This document shows positions 35,659 through 44,727 of a stretch of 64,000 nt of DNA, piece by piece (position 1 is the stretch's first letter; each line of letters begins with the position of its first letter). The notes beneath the pieces were generated by a model. The model did no database searches. It saw only the letters and a program-made list of their open reading frames with translations, and had not been told where the DNA came from. The DNA is from Pseudomonadota bacterium (GTDB taxonomy: Bacteria > Pseudomonadota > Gammaproteobacteria > Burkholderiales > Rhodocyclaceae): assembly GCA_018241665.1 (NCBI GenBank), contig JAFEDK010000007.1, positions 223,576 through 287,575 on the forward strand, read 5' to 3'. The translations under genes were made by a program, and so were the position numbers.

Positions 35659-36272
35659 TGGAAGCAGTTCCGCAGGACGATATCCGCCACCTCGGCCTGG
35701 ATGGCTTCCGGGGCGCGGCCGGCATCCACCACCTTCACGCGCTGGGGTGCGGCGGCGGCGCGCTTGAGATAGGCGTCCCGCACGCGGGCAAAGAAATCCG
35801 CCTGCTCGCGCTCGAAGCGATCGGGGGCGTTGCCGGTGCCGGCAAGGCGCTGGGCGGCCACCTTCGGATCAAGATCGAAGATCAGCGTGAGATCGGGCTG
35901 CAGGTGGGGATGCACCCACTGTTCCAGTGCCGTGAAACGGCCTTCGTCCAACCCGCGCCCGCCTACCTGGTAAGCGTAGGTCGCATCGGTGAAGCGGTCT
36001 GACACCACCCATTTGCCAGCCGCCAGTGCCGGCTCAATTCGCTGCGCCAGGTGTTCCCGGCGGGCTGCGAACATCAACAACGCCTCCGTTTCCAGATGCA
36101 TCGGCTCGTGCAGCACGATCTCGCGCAGTTTTTCGCCGAGCGGCGTACCACCCGGCTCACGGGTCTGCACGACTTCAATGCCACGGGATTCGATCAGGGC
36201 GACGGCCGCCGCAATCTGGCTGCTCTTGCCGGCGCCGTCGATGCCTTCAAAAGTAATGAAACGGGATTTCAC
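35655..36272 (-). CDS. tmk: Thymidylate kinase
   Basis: A protein of 205 residues. The P-loop [12 protein letters not shown] is at the start. The DR[YF] motif is [12 protein letters not shown] and the substrate loop is [14 protein letters not shown]. It phosphorylates dTMP to dTDP using ATP. The start overlaps the mltG stop codon by four bases, and its end overlaps holB, giving the usual mltG-tmk-holB order. Confidence 0.95.
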   Translation of the reverse strand: MKSRFITFEGIDGAGKSSQIAAAVALIESRGIEVVQTREPGGTPLGEKLREIVLHEPMHLETEALLMFAARREHLAQRIEPALAAGKWVVSDRFTDATYAYQVGGRGLDEGRFTALEQWVHPHLQPDLTLIFDLDPKVAAQRLAGTGNAPDRFEREQADFFARVRDAYLKRAAAAPQRVKVVDAGRAPEAIQAEVADIVLRNCFQ

Positions 36273-37270
36273 GGGTTACGTTTCCGGATGTACTGGGCCA
36301 CCGCCCGGTTGTGTTCGTCGAGAGTACGCGAGAAGGCGCTTGATCCGTCGCCACGGGCGACAAAATACAGGTAGTCGGTCTGCGGCGGGTGGAGTGCCGC
36401 TCGCAGGGCAGCGACCCCGGGCATCGCGATCGGCGTCGGCGGCAGGCCCGGCCGCGTATAAGTGTTGTACGGGGTGTCGTTCTGCAAGTGTTGCTTGCGC
36501 AGGTTGCCGTCGAATTCCGTTCCCAACCCGTAGATCACCGTGGGATCGGTCTGCAACAGCATCCCCGTTCGCAAACGGTTGACGAAGACCGACGCCACGA
36601 GGGGCCGATCCTTCGCCTGCCCGGTTTCCTTCTCGACGAGGGAGGCCATGATCAGCGCCTGATAGGGGTTCTTGTACGGCAGCCCGTCGGCCCGCTGCTC
36701 CCACTCCCGCTGCAAGACCTTTTGCTGATGTCGATAGGCCCGACGCAGGATGTCGAGGTCGCTGCTACGCTTGGCAAACAAGTAAGTGTCCGGGAAGAAC
36801 AGGCCCTCCGGGTGGCTCGCAGCCGCCCCGATCCGGCGCAGGATTTCGGCATCGTCAAGGCCCGCACTGTCGTGGCGCAGATCCGCATGGCGATCCAGGG
36901 CAGCCCTGACCTGGCGGAAGCTCCAGCCTTCAATCAGCGGCAGTTCCGCCTGTGTGACATCGCCACGGGTGAGCTTGTCGAGCAGCCCCAGCGGTGTGAC
37001 ACCCGTCTCGACCTCGTAACTGCCGGCCTTGATCCCGTTGGCCTGCCGCGTCATTCTGGAAAGGAGAACAAGGGTAAAGGGTTCGACTCCGATCCCTGCA
37101 TCGACGAGCTGACGGGCGACCTGCTTCATCGGTGAGCCGGGTTCGATGGTGAAGTCGAGGGGGCTTTGGCGTAAATGCACCGGCGTGTGTGCGAACCATG
37201 CCAATATCCCGAGGGCACCGGCAGCGCACATCAGGACCAGAGTCATCAAGCGAAAAAACAGGCGCTTCAT
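36269..37270 (-). CDS. mltG: Endolytic murein transglycosylase MltG
   Basis: A protein of 333 residues anchored by one N-terminal membrane segment ([16 protein letters not shown]). The YceG domain has the catalytic glutamate in [35 protein letters not shown] and [18 protein letters not shown] are further family blocks. It cleaves nascent glycan strands in the periplasm and sets their length. It is the first gene of a six-gene minus-strand unit. Its upstream region (37271-37441) is shared with the divergent ygfZ gene. Confidence 0.94.
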   Translation of the reverse strand: MKRLFFRLMTLVLMCAAGALGILAWFAHTPVHLRQSPLDFTIEPGSPMKQVARQLVDAGIGVEPFTLVLLSRMTRQANGIKAGSYEVETGVTPLGLLDKLTRGDVTQAELPLIEGWSFRQVRAALDRHADLRHDSAGLDDAEILRRIGAAASHPEGLFFPDTYLFAKRSSDLDILRRAYRHQQKVLQREWEQRADGLPYKNPYQALIMASLVEKETGQAKDRPLVASVFVNRLRTGMLLQTDPTVIYGLGTEFDGNLRKQHLQNDTPYNTYTRPGLPPTPIAMPGVAALRAALHPPQTDYLYFVARGDGSSAFSRTLDEHNRAVAQYIRKRNP

Positions 37271-37390
37271 CAGGGAACTTGGCGCGTCGGGAACGAACGA
37301 ATGGAGTGAAGAAAGGAGGATGTCCTGGCAGATTTACGAGGGCTTGATTATTGCTTCGATAGCGCTGGCAACCCCCGTGCGGCAGCGTCT

Positions 37391-37396
37391 TATAAT
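37391..37396 (+). promoter_or_regulatory. Probable -10 element of ygfZ
   Basis: TATAAT at 37391-37396 lies 46 bp before the ygfZ start. No good -35 is seen at 16-18 bases upstream. The call rests on the perfect hexamer and its distance to the start. Confidence 0.4.
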
Positions 37397-37441
37397 AGCG
37401 CAAACCGCTTTGAGACTCGTTTTTGCGACAGGACAAGACTG

Positions 37442-38473
37442 ATGAACGCAACTTGGCAAAACTATCTGGGCGCGAAAGGCGCGAGTTTTTCGGACTTCTC
37501 CGTCAAGTTCCATGATGACGAACGGCAGGATGTCGCGCTGGCCGCCCAAGGTACCGTGGTGGTGCCGCTGCAGCACCTGGGCGCGATTCGCGCCAGTGGC
37601 GAAGACGCCAGCGTGCTGCTCCACAACCTCTTCTCAAACGACGTGAAGAAGCTCGGCCCCAATGAGGCCCAATTCACCAGCTTCAACAGTCCGAAGGGCC
37701 GCATGCTGGCCAACCTCCTGCTGTGGCGAGAAGGAAGCGACTACCTGCTGGCACTGTCGGCGGACATCCATGCCGCAATACTCAAGAAGCTGTCCATGTA
37801 CATCCTGCGCTCCAAGGTGCGCCTGATGGACGACAGCGGCGACAGCGTACTGATCGGGCTGGCCGGGCCTCAGGCCGGCGCCGCCCTCGAAGCCGCCGGC
37901 CTGCACATTCCCGGCGCGCCGCGCGCCACGGCCTCGGGCGTTGCCACCGTCGTCCGCCTGGACGGCGCCCGCTTCATCGTCTCGGCACCGCTTTCGGAGG
38001 CTGCCGGGCTGTGGGAAAAATTCGTTGCCACCGGCGCTGTGCCAGCCGGTTCGGCGGCCTGGCAGTGGATCGATATTGCCGAGGGCCTGCCCACCGTTAC
38101 CCTGCCGGTCCAGGAGGAGTTCGTCGCACAGATGCTCAACTACGAGCTGATCGGTGGTGTGAGCTTCAACAAGGGCTGCTACCCGGGCCAGGAAATCGTT
38201 GCCCGCACCCATTACCTGGGCAAACTCAAGAAGCGCATGTTCCGCGTGCATGCGGAGACCGAAACGGCGCCACTTGCGGGTACGGACGTCTATTCTCCCG
38301 AGTTTGGCGAGCAGTCGGCCGGCAAGGTCGTCTTTGCGGCGCCGGCACCGGAAAGTGGCTACGACATACTGGTGGTGCTGCAGACCTCCAGTGCCGAGTC
38401 CACCGAAGTGCACCTGGGCTCGCCTGCCGGGCCGACCGTCCAGTTCCTGCCACTGCCCTACGCGCTGCCCTGA
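37442..38473 (+). CDS. ygfZ: Folate-binding protein YgfZ (Fe-S cluster repair)
   Basis: A protein of 343 residues of the GcvT-like COG0354 family. The signature with the conserved Cys is KGCYPGQEIVARTHYLGKLKKR near residue 240. YgfZ binds tetrahydrofolate and helps assemble or repair certain Fe-S enzymes. LFSNDVKKLGPNEAQFTSFNSPKGRMLAN is the matching N-terminal block. It is first in a rightward unit with the DUF4936 and NRDE genes. Confidence 0.93.
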   Translation: MNATWQNYLGAKGASFSDFSVKFHDDERQDVALAAQGTVVVPLQHLGAIRASGEDASVLLHNLFSNDVKKLGPNEAQFTSFNSPKGRMLANLLLWREGSDYLLALSADIHAAILKKLSMYILRSKVRLMDDSGDSVLIGLAGPQAGAALEAAGLHIPGAPRATASGVATVVRLDGARFIVSAPLSEAAGLWEKFVATGAVPAGSAAWQWIDIAEGLPTVTLPVQEEFVAQMLNYELIGGVSFNKGCYPGQEIVARTHYLGKLKKRMFRVHAETETAPLAGTDVYSPEFGEQSAGKVVFAAPAPESGYDILVVLQTSSAESTEVHLGSPAGPTVQFLPLPYALP

Positions 38474-38482
38474 GTCCGCTCC

Positions 38483-38773
38483 TTGCCCCTGTCCCATTAC
38501 TACATCTACTACCCGGTGCAGATCGGCCTCGAGGCCGATCTCGCCCGGGTCCTGCATCTGGTCCAGTCGGACATCTGCCGGGAAACCGGTGTCGCCGGAC
38601 GCTTCCTGCGCAAGGCCGACGATCCCTGGACGTGGATGGAGATCTACGAGAACGTCCGTGAGGCCACGGCGTTCGAGCGCAGCCTCGAACAGGCCGTTGA
38701 ACGCCATGCGCTGGCCCGTTTCATCGCCGACGACGGACGGCGTCACATCGAGCGTTTCGTTCCATGTGCCTGA
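38483..38773 (+). CDS. DUF4936 family protein
   Basis: A small protein of about 96 residues, seen mostly in betaproteobacteria, with the typical beginning HYYIYYPV and WMEIYENV in the middle. Its function is unknown. There is no ATG; TTG 38483 is the likeliest start, though no strong ribosome binding site is visible. It starts 9 bp after the ygfZ stop and overlaps the next gene by 10 bp, so it is co-transcribed and probably coupled. Confidence 0.72.
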   Translation: MPLSHYYIYYPVQIGLEADLARVLHLVQSDICRETGVAGRFLRKADDPWTWMEIYENVREATAFERSLEQAVERHALARFIADDGRRHIERFVPCA

Positions 38774-39531
38774 TCCTGCTGGCCTGGCAGGCGCATCCGG
38801 ACTTTCCGCTGGTAGTGGCTGCGAATCGGGACGAGTTCTTCACCCGCCCGGCGGCTGCGGCCGCCTGGTGGCCTGAACACCCGTCGATCTTTGCCGGGCG
38901 CGATCTCGAAGCTGGCGGTACCTGGCTCGGCGTTTCCCGTGGCGGGCGCTTCGCCGGCCTGACGAACTTCCGCGATCCCCAGCGCCAGCGGGACGGTCGG
39001 CCGTCCCGCGGCCAGCTGGTCGCCGACTTTCTCGCCGGCAAGGAGAGCACAGAAGCTGCTCTCGAGCGGCTTCGCCACGAGGGCCCGCGTTACAACGCTT
39101 TCAACCTGCTCGTTTCCGATGGCGAATCCATGGGCATCTACGAGAGCGAGAGCGGCGCAGCGCACATTCTGCCGCCCGGCCTGTACGCACTTTCCAATCA
39201 CCTGCTCGATACGCCCTGGCCCAAGGTCATGGCTGGCAAGTCCCGTCTCGACAAGGCGCTGGGTTCGCTGCCCGACATCGCGCAACTGGAAGAACTGCTG
39301 CGCGACGACCGCCCAGCCGCTGATGCCAGCCTGCCCCGTACCGGCGTAAGCCTGGCCTGGGAGCGCATGCTGTCGAGCGCCTTCATCCGCGCACCGGGCT
39401 ACGGCACCCGCTGCTCGACGCTGATCCGCCAGGATCGCCACGATGCCGTACAGGTCGTCGAGATCACCTGGAACGACGTGGGCATCGAGATCGGCCGGCT
39501 TGCCGAGACCTTCCGGATCGCACGGGCCTGA
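38764..39531 (+). CDS. NRDE (TANGO2-like) family protein
   Basis: A protein of 255 residues starting with Met-Cys as family members do. The naming motif Asn-Arg-Asp-Glu is in VVAANRDEFFTRP, followed by AGRDLEAGGTWLGVSRGGRFAGLTNFRDP. The conserved N-terminal Cys2 would be exposed after removal of Met, as in Ntn hydrolases; haem or CoA handling has been proposed for the eukaryotic TANGO2. The bacterial role is unclear. It overlaps the end of the DUF4936 gene. Confidence 0.9.
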   Translation: MCLILLAWQAHPDFPLVVAANRDEFFTRPAAAAAWWPEHPSIFAGRDLEAGGTWLGVSRGGRFAGLTNFRDPQRQRDGRPSRGQLVADFLAGKESTEAALERLRHEGPRYNAFNLLVSDGESMGIYESESGAAHILPPGLYALSNHLLDTPWPKVMAGKSRLDKALGSLPDIAQLEELLRDDRPAADASLPRTGVSLAWERMLSSAFIRAPGYGTRCSTLIRQDRHDAVQVVEITWNDVGIEIGRLAETFRIARA

Positions 39532-39580
39532 GCCCCGCGCCTATAATTCGCCCCTTGTTTCCGCTGCAGCACCATTCCGC

Positions 39581-42500
39581 ATGACTGCCTCACCCTCCTT
39601 CCGCGACCTCCTGCCCGCTTTCGACGCCCACGCCAAGGCCAAGCCCGGCCAGCGCCTGGACCTGCCAGCCTGTAGCGGCTCCTCCGATGCGCTGGCGATT
39701 GCCCGCCTGGCAGGTGGCGGGCGGATGCTGGTGGTGGTGACGGCCAATCCGCTGGATGCCCAGCGCCTGTCCGATGAAATCGCCTGGCTGGCGCCTGGCC
39801 TGCGCACCCACCTGCTGCCGGACTGGGAAACCCTGCCCTACGACAGTTTCTCGCCGCACCAGGACCTGATCTCCGAACGCTTGTCCACCCTCTACGCCAT
39901 CAGCCGCGGCGAGGCCGACATCGCGCTGGTGCCTGCATCCACCGCCCTGTACCGGCTTGCGCCGCCGGCCTTCCTCGCCGCCTACACCTTCTTCCTGAAG
40001 CAGGGCGAAAAGCTCGACGTGGAGCGCCTGCGCATGCAGATGACGGTGGCCGGCTACGCCCACGTCACCCAGGTTATGTCGCCGGGCGAATACAGCGTGC
40101 GCGGTGGCCTGGTGGACCTCTACCCGATGGGTGCCGCCCTGCCCTATCGCATCGACCTGTTCGACGAGGAAGTGGAGAGCATCAAGACTTTCGATCCGGA
40201 TACCCAGCGTACGGTGTTCCCGGTGAAGGAAGTCCGCCTGCTGCCGGCCCGCGAGTTCCCGATGGACGAGACCGGCCGCACGCGCTTCCGCGGTCGCTTC
40301 CGTGAAGCCTTCGAGGGTGACCCGTCGCGCAGCCCGATCTACAAGGACGTCTCCCACGGCATCGCGCCGGCGGGTATCGAGTACTACCTGCCGCTGTTCT
40401 TCGATGAAACGGCGACCCTCTTCGACTACCTGCCCGGCAACGCACCGGTGCTGCTCCACCGCAACGTGCCGGGTGCGATCGAGGCTTTCTGGAAGGACGC
40501 CCGCAGCCGCCATCAGCTGCTCGGTGGCGACAAGACCCTGCCGATCCTGCCGCCGGACCAGCTGTTCCTGTCGGAAGAAGCCTTCTTCCTCGCCCTCAAG
40601 GAGCGCACCCGCCTGGCCCTCCCGGAATCCGGCGGCGACGGACCGACCCAGGCGCTGCCGGACGTGTCCGTGGAGCGCAAGGCCAGCGATCCGCTGCATC
40701 GCCTGAAGGCATTCACAGGCGGTTTCCCCGGCCGCGTGCTGATCCTCGCCGAATCGGCCGGCCGCCAGCAGACCATCGCGGAGTTCTTCGCCGAGTACGG
40801 CCTGAAGCCGGCTGCGACGGCCGATTTCGACGCCTTCCTAAGCGGTGACGCCAAGCTGGCTCTGGGCACCGGACCGTTGGCTGCCGGCTTCATCCTGCCG
40901 GAAGCGAAGCTGGCCGTCGTCACCGAGTCGGAGCTGTACGCCGCCACCGCCCGTACCCGGACCCGCCGCGACAGCCGCAAGGCGGCCACCGTCGAAGGCT
41001 GGCTGCGCGACCTGTCCGAACTGAAAGAAGGTGACCCGGTCGTCCACTCCAGCCATGGCATCGGCCGTTATATGGGGTTGATTCACATGGATCTCGGTGA
41101 AGGCCAGACCGAGTTCCTGCACCTGGAGTACGCCAACGGCGACAAGCTCTACGTACCGGTGTCCCAGCTGCATGTGATCACCCGTTACGCCGGTGCCGAC
41201 CCGGAAGCGGTCAGCCTGCACACCCTCGGCTCCGGCCAGTGGGAAAAGGCCAAGAAGAAGGCTGCGCAGCAGGTCCGCGACACGGCCGCCGAGCTGCTCG
41301 CGCTGTACGCCCAGCGGGCTGCACGCAAGGGTCACAAGTTCGACTTCAAGCAACACGACCTGGAGGCTTTCGCCGAGGGTTTCGGCTTCGAGGAGACGCC
41401 GGACCAGCTGGCCGCCATCGAAGCGGTCATCGCCGACATGAAGTCCGGCAAGCCGATGGATCGCCTCGTGTGCGGCGACGTGGGCTTCGGCAAGACCGAA
41501 GTTGCGCTGCGCGCCGCCTTCATCGCGGTGGCCGATGGCAAACAGGTGGTTGTGCTGTGCCCAACAACGCTGCTGGCCGAGCAACACTACCAGACCTTCG
41601 CCGACCGCTTCGCCGACTGGCCGATCCGGGTCGCCGAGCTGTCCCGCTTCAAGAGCGCCAAAGAACAGGCTGAAGCCATCAAGCAGCTCGGCGAGGGCAA
41701 GGTGGACATCCTCATCGGCACCCACCGGCTGCTGCAGAAGGACGTCACCTTCAAGCGCCTGGGCCTCGTCATCATCGACGAGGAGCACCGTTTTGGCGTG
41801 CGCCAGAAGGAAGGCCTCAAGGCCCTGCGCAGCGAGGTGGACATCCTGACCCTCACCGCCACGCCGATCCCGCGTACGCTGGGCCTCGCGCTGGAAGGAC
41901 TGCGGGAGTTCTCGGTGATTGCCACCGCGCCGCAGAAACGCCTCGCCATCAAGACCTTCGTGCAACGCCACAGCAAGGGCATCGTCCGCGAGGCCGTGAT
42001 CCGCGAGTTCAAGCGCGGCGGACAGGTGTACTTCCTGCACAACGAGGTCGAGACCATCGAGAACATGCGCGAATCCCTCGAGGAGCTGCTGCCCGAGGCG
42101 CGCATCGTGATCGGCCACGGCCAGTTGCCGGAGCGCGAGCTGGAGCGCGTGATGCGCGACTTCACGACGCAGAAAGCCAACCTGCTGCTGTGTACGACCA
42201 TCATCGAGACCGGCATCAACATCCCGACCGCCAACACCATCATCATCAACCGGGCCGACCGCTTCGGCCTGGCCCAGTTGCACCAGCTGCGCGGCCGGGT
42301 TGGCCGTTCCCATCACCAGGCCTACGCCTACCTGCTCACCGACGCCCACGCCAAGCCGACCGCCCAGGCCCAGAAGCGCCTGGAGGCGATCACGATGATG
42401 GAGGAGCTGGGTTCCGGCTTCTATCTGGCCATGCAGGATCTGGAGATCCGCGGCGCAGGCGAGGTGCTCGGCGAGAACCAGTCCGGCGAAATGCAGCAGG

Positions 42501-43024
42501 TTGGCGTCAGCCTGTACACCGAAATGCTCAAGCGCGCGGTGCGCGACCTTCAACAGGGCAAGGAGCCGGACCTCAGCCAGCCGCTGGAAGTGGTGTCGGA
42601 GATCAACCTGCACGCCCCCGCCCTGCTGCCCAACGACTACTGCAGCGACGTGCAGGAGCGCCTGACCCTCTACAAGCGCCTCGCCAACTGCGAAACGGAA
42701 GACGACCTGCAGGCCCTGCAGGAAGAGCTCATCGACCGCTTCGGCGAAATGCCGCCGCAGGCCCGCGCGTTGCTCGAAACCCACCGCCTGCGCATGCTGG
42801 TCAAGCCCTTCGGCGTGGCCAAACTCGATGCGTCCGAATCGCAGCTGTCGGTGCACTTCGACGCCACTGCACCGATCGACCCGACCAAGGTCATCCTGTT
42901 GATGCAGAAGGACCGCAACATCCGCATGTCCGGCCCGGACAAGCTGGTACGCAAGCTGTCGATGCCGGACATCAAGGCGCGGGTCAAGGCCGCGCGCGAC
43001 CTGCTGGAGGCTGTGAAGGCCTGA
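39581..43024 (+). CDS. mfd: Transcription-repair coupling factor
   Basis: A protein of 1147 residues. The UvrB-like N-terminal module (ANPLDAQRLSDEIAWLAPGLRTHLLPDWETLPYD) is followed by the RNA polymerase-interacting domain (EGDPVVHSSHGIGRYMGL). The translocase has Walker A GDVGFGKTEVALRA, the DEEH box (IIDEEHRFGVRQKE) and helicase motifs TATPIPRTL and LLCTTIIETGINIP. The C-terminal TRCF domain closes it. Mfd removes stalled RNA polymerase and recruits UvrA. ATG 39581 is chosen over longer in-frame extensions that overlap the NRDE gene; TATAAT at 39542-39547 may be its -10 element. Confidence 0.96.
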   Translation: MTASPSFRDLLPAFDAHAKAKPGQRLDLPACSGSSDALAIARLAGGGRMLVVVTANPLDAQRLSDEIAWLAPGLRTHLLPDWETLPYDSFSPHQDLISERLSTLYAISRGEADIALVPASTALYRLAPPAFLAAYTFFLKQGEKLDVERLRMQMTVAGYAHVTQVMSPGEYSVRGGLVDLYPMGAALPYRIDLFDEEVESIKTFDPDTQRTVFPVKEVRLLPAREFPMDETGRTRFRGRFREAFEGDPSRSPIYKDVSHGIAPAGIEYYLPLFFDETATLFDYLPGNAPVLLHRNVPGAIEAFWKDARSRHQLLGGDKTLPILPPDQLFLSEEAFFLALKERTRLALPESGGDGPTQALPDVSVERKASDPLHRLKAFTGGFPGRVLILAESAGRQQTIAEFFAEYGLKPAATADFDAFLSGDAKLALGTGPLAAGFILPEAKLAVVTESELYAATARTRTRRDSRKAATVEGWLRDLSELKEGDPVVHSSHGIGRYMGLIHMDLGEGQTEFLHLEYANGDKLYVPVSQLHVITRYAGADPEAVSLHTLGSGQWEKAKKKAAQQVRDTAAELLALYAQRAARKGHKFDFKQHDLEAFAEGFGFEETPDQLAAIEAVIADMKSGKPMDRLVCGDVGFGKTEVALRAAFIAVADGKQVVVLCPTTLLAEQHYQTFADRFADWPIRVAELSRFKSAKEQAEAIKQLGEGKVDILIGTHRLLQKDVTFKRLGLVIIDEEHRFGVRQKEGLKALRSEVDILTLTATPIPRTLGLALEGLREFSVIATAPQKRLAIKTFVQRHSKGIVREAVIREFKRGGQVYFLHNEVETIENMRESLEELLPEARIVIGHGQLPERELERVMRDFTTQKANLLLCTTIIETGINIPTANTIIINRADRFGLAQLHQLRGRVGRSHHQAYAYLLTDAHAKPTAQAQKRLEAITMMEELGSGFYLAMQDLEIRGAGEVLGENQSGEMQQVGVSLYTEMLKRAVRDLQQGKEPDLSQPLEVVSEINLHAPALLPNDYCSDVQERLTLYKRLANCETEDDLQALQEELIDRFGEMPPQARALLETHRLRMLVKPFGVAKLDASESQLSVHFDATAPIDPTKVILLMQKDRNIRMSGPDKLVRKLSMPDIKARVKAARDLLEAVKA

Positions 43025-43036
43025 TCCGTCTCCGGG

Positions 43037-43849
43037 TCAGTCCGACTCCCGCTGGAGCATGCAGGTGAGCAGGTCGAGCAGCATCTCGGGTTCCAGCGGC
43101 TTGTCGCAGATGCCCGATACGCCGGCTTCCTCCACCGCGGCCAGGCGGCCCGCGTCCGATTCGCTGGTCACCATGAGGATAGGCACCGCCTGCTGCCAGC
43201 TGCGCGTCCGCACGTACTCGACGAATTCGCGGCCGTCCATCTCCGGCATGTTGTAGTCGGTGACAATCAGGTCGACCATCGTGTCGGCCAGCAGCACCAT
43301 CGCCTCCCGCCCGTTGTCCGCCTCGATGAAGTGCTGCAGTCCCAGGTTGGACAGGATGCGCCGGATGAATTTGCGTGCGTTGGGGCTGTCGTCCACCAGC
43401 AGCACGCGCAACTCTTCGAGGTCGATCTCGTTCTCCAGGTCGCGCCGGGTGCCGAGCAGATCGATCGTGCGGCTGATCGCCTTGGCCAGTTGGGATGCGT
43501 TGAAGGGCTTGGGCAGGATGCCGCACAAGCCTGCCTGGCGCACGGGGTCCAGCGCCTGCGGGCGGGTTTCGCTGGAAATCAGGATGAAGGCCACGTCTTC
43601 CAGGCGCGGGTCGGTGCGCATCGCCGCCACCAGCTCGGTGCCGGGCAGGTCCGGCAGATAAAGGGCGCTGAGCACCACGTCCGGACGTTCCACACGCATC
43701 GCTTCCAGCGCCTCGGAGGCCGTGCCAACCGTGCGTACATGAGTCAGCCCGATTTCCTCACATTCCCGCTGGATGATCTTGCCCTGCACCGCGGAAGGCT
43801 CGACGAGCAGAAGCCGGGTGTTCTCGAAACGGGATGAAATGTTCGTCAT
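43037..43849 (-). CDS. Double receiver-domain protein; first receiver degenerate
   Basis: A protein of 270 residues with two CheY-like domains and no output domain. The second (about 140-265) is canonical: LLVDDSPN, phospho-acceptor in IVTDYNMPEMDG, then MVTSES and CDKPL. In the first (about 10-130) the acceptor position reads PDVVLSALYLPDLPG, with Ala where Asp is expected, and the acidic pair is LVEPS. The conserved Lys remains (LPKPF). The first domain is thus probably a pseudo-receiver used for dimerisation or partner binding. It follows a candidate small RNA/leader region upstream and converges with mfd. Confidence 0.88.
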   Translation of the reverse strand: MTNISSRFENTRLLLVEPSAVQGKIIQRECEEIGLTHVRTVGTASEALEAMRVERPDVVLSALYLPDLPGTELVAAMRTDPRLEDVAFILISSETRPQALDPVRQAGLCGILPKPFNASQLAKAISRTIDLLGTRRDLENEIDLEELRVLLVDDSPNARKFIRRILSNLGLQHFIEADNGREAMVLLADTMVDLIVTDYNMPEMDGREFVEYVRTRSWQQAVPILMVTSESDAGRLAAVEEAGVSGICDKPLEPEMLLDLLTCMLQRESD

Positions 43850-43960
43850 TGTTGTTATGCCTAACCAGTAGAGACCCCACTGTTAGCGAACAAAAATGAA
43901 AAAAATTGAGTGCAATCCGCCGGAAAGGTGGAAAAACGGTGCGGGAGCTTCGTAAACGGC

Positions 43961-43988
43961 AAAAAAAAACCGGCCAGGGGGCGGCCGG
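43961..43988 (-). terminator. Rho-independent terminator on the minus strand
   Basis: Read on the minus strand, CCGGCC and GGCCGG (43988-43983 and 43975-43970) form a stem around GCCCCCT, followed directly by nine T (43969-43961). This is a textbook intrinsic terminator. No annotated protein gene ends here, so it either ends a small RNA or acts as an attenuator in the leader of the double-receiver gene. Confidence 0.8.
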
Positions 43989-44051
43989 ATAAAAGCTGGG
44001 AGTCATCTACAGAACAACACCAGGACACGAAATGAATGTCGAGGTGTCGTG
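43961..44051 (-). ncRNA. Candidate ~90-nt small RNA or attenuated leader
   Basis: A possible promoter (-35 TTGCAT at 44085-44080, 16-base spacer, -10 TAAACT at 44063-44058) gives a start near 44051 on the minus strand. The transcript could fold into a 5' stem (CGACACC with GGTGTTG, and inner GACA with TGTC). A single-stranded linker with ACTCCCAGC follows, then the strong terminator with nine U. There is no open reading frame of note. The layout is that of an Hfq-type trans-acting sRNA. Alternatively it is the 5' leader of the response-regulator gene starting 112 bp further on. Confidence 0.5.
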
Positions 44052-44069
44052 CTGCAAAGTTTAGCTTTT

Positions 44070-44085
44070 TTGCATATTTATGCAA
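44070..44085. promoter_or_regulatory. Palindrome in the fds/response-regulator gap
   Basis: TTGCATA (44070-44076) and TATGCAA (44079-44085) are inverted around TT. It contains the proposed -35 of the leftward sRNA and lies 150 bp before fdsG, so it could be an operator acting on either side. The 386-bp gap 43850-44235 holds no protein gene. Confidence 0.4.
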
Positions 44086-44235
44086 GTGAAATTCGACCTT
44101 GAAATCTCGCCCACGTGGCGTCTTCGGCACTTCCGAACGGCTCTTCGACTTTTCCCGTTTTGCGTCGACCATGGCGGCCGCTAACATCCCGGTGGAATTG
44201 GACGCAGCATCTGCCGCGTCACGCAAAGGAACCTC

Positions 44236-44727
44236 ATGCCCGGGACATCCGTATCGCCAGCCAATCTGGCCGCCATTCAAGCCGTCGTAGAGCGCCACCG
44301 TGGTCAAGCCGGTGCCCTGCTGCCCATTCTCCATGCCATACAAGACGACCTCGGCTGGGTGCCGCCCGAGGCGATCCCTGTCATCGCCGCCGCGCTCAAC
44401 CAGAGCCGCGCCGAGATCCACGGGGTCGTCAGCTTCTATCACCACTTCCGGACCAGCCCGCCCGGACGCCACGTGGTCCAGGTATGCCGCGCCGAATCCT
44501 GTCAGGCGAAGGGCGGTGTGGCACTGGAGGAACACGCCAAGCGCAGCCTCGGCATCGACTGGCACCAGACCACGCCGGACGGCGCAGTAAGCCTCGAACC
44601 GGTCTATTGCCTCGGGAACTGCGCCTGTTCGCCGGCGATCCGTGTCGGTGACGAGATCCTCGGCCGGGTCAGCTGCGCCCGCTTCGACCGCGTCATCGAG
44701 GGGCTGCGCGAGGAGGTGCCGGCATGA
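44236..44727 (+). CDS. fdsG: NAD-dependent formate dehydrogenase gamma subunit
   Basis: A protein of 163 residues, homologous to NuoE. The [2Fe-2S] ligands are in [10 protein letters not shown] and [11 protein letters not shown]. It links the beta subunit with the cluster chain of the soluble, NAD-reducing molybdenum formate dehydrogenase. ATG 44236 has AAAGGA upstream. The end overlaps fdsB by four bases (ATGA). Confidence 0.92.
   Translation: MPGTSVSPANLAAIQAVVERHRGQAGALLPILHAIQDDLGWVPPEAIPVIAAALNQSRAEIHGVVSFYHHFRTSPPGRHVVQVCRAESCQAKGGVALEEHAKRSLGIDWHQTTPDGAVSLEPVYCLGNCACSPAIRVGDEILGRVSCARFDRVIEGLREEVPA

Noticed and set aside
40838-42856. A 672-codon minus-strand frame opposite mfd
   Set aside because: The composition is the reverse of mfd codons, no domain is recognisable, and mfd on the plus strand is certain.
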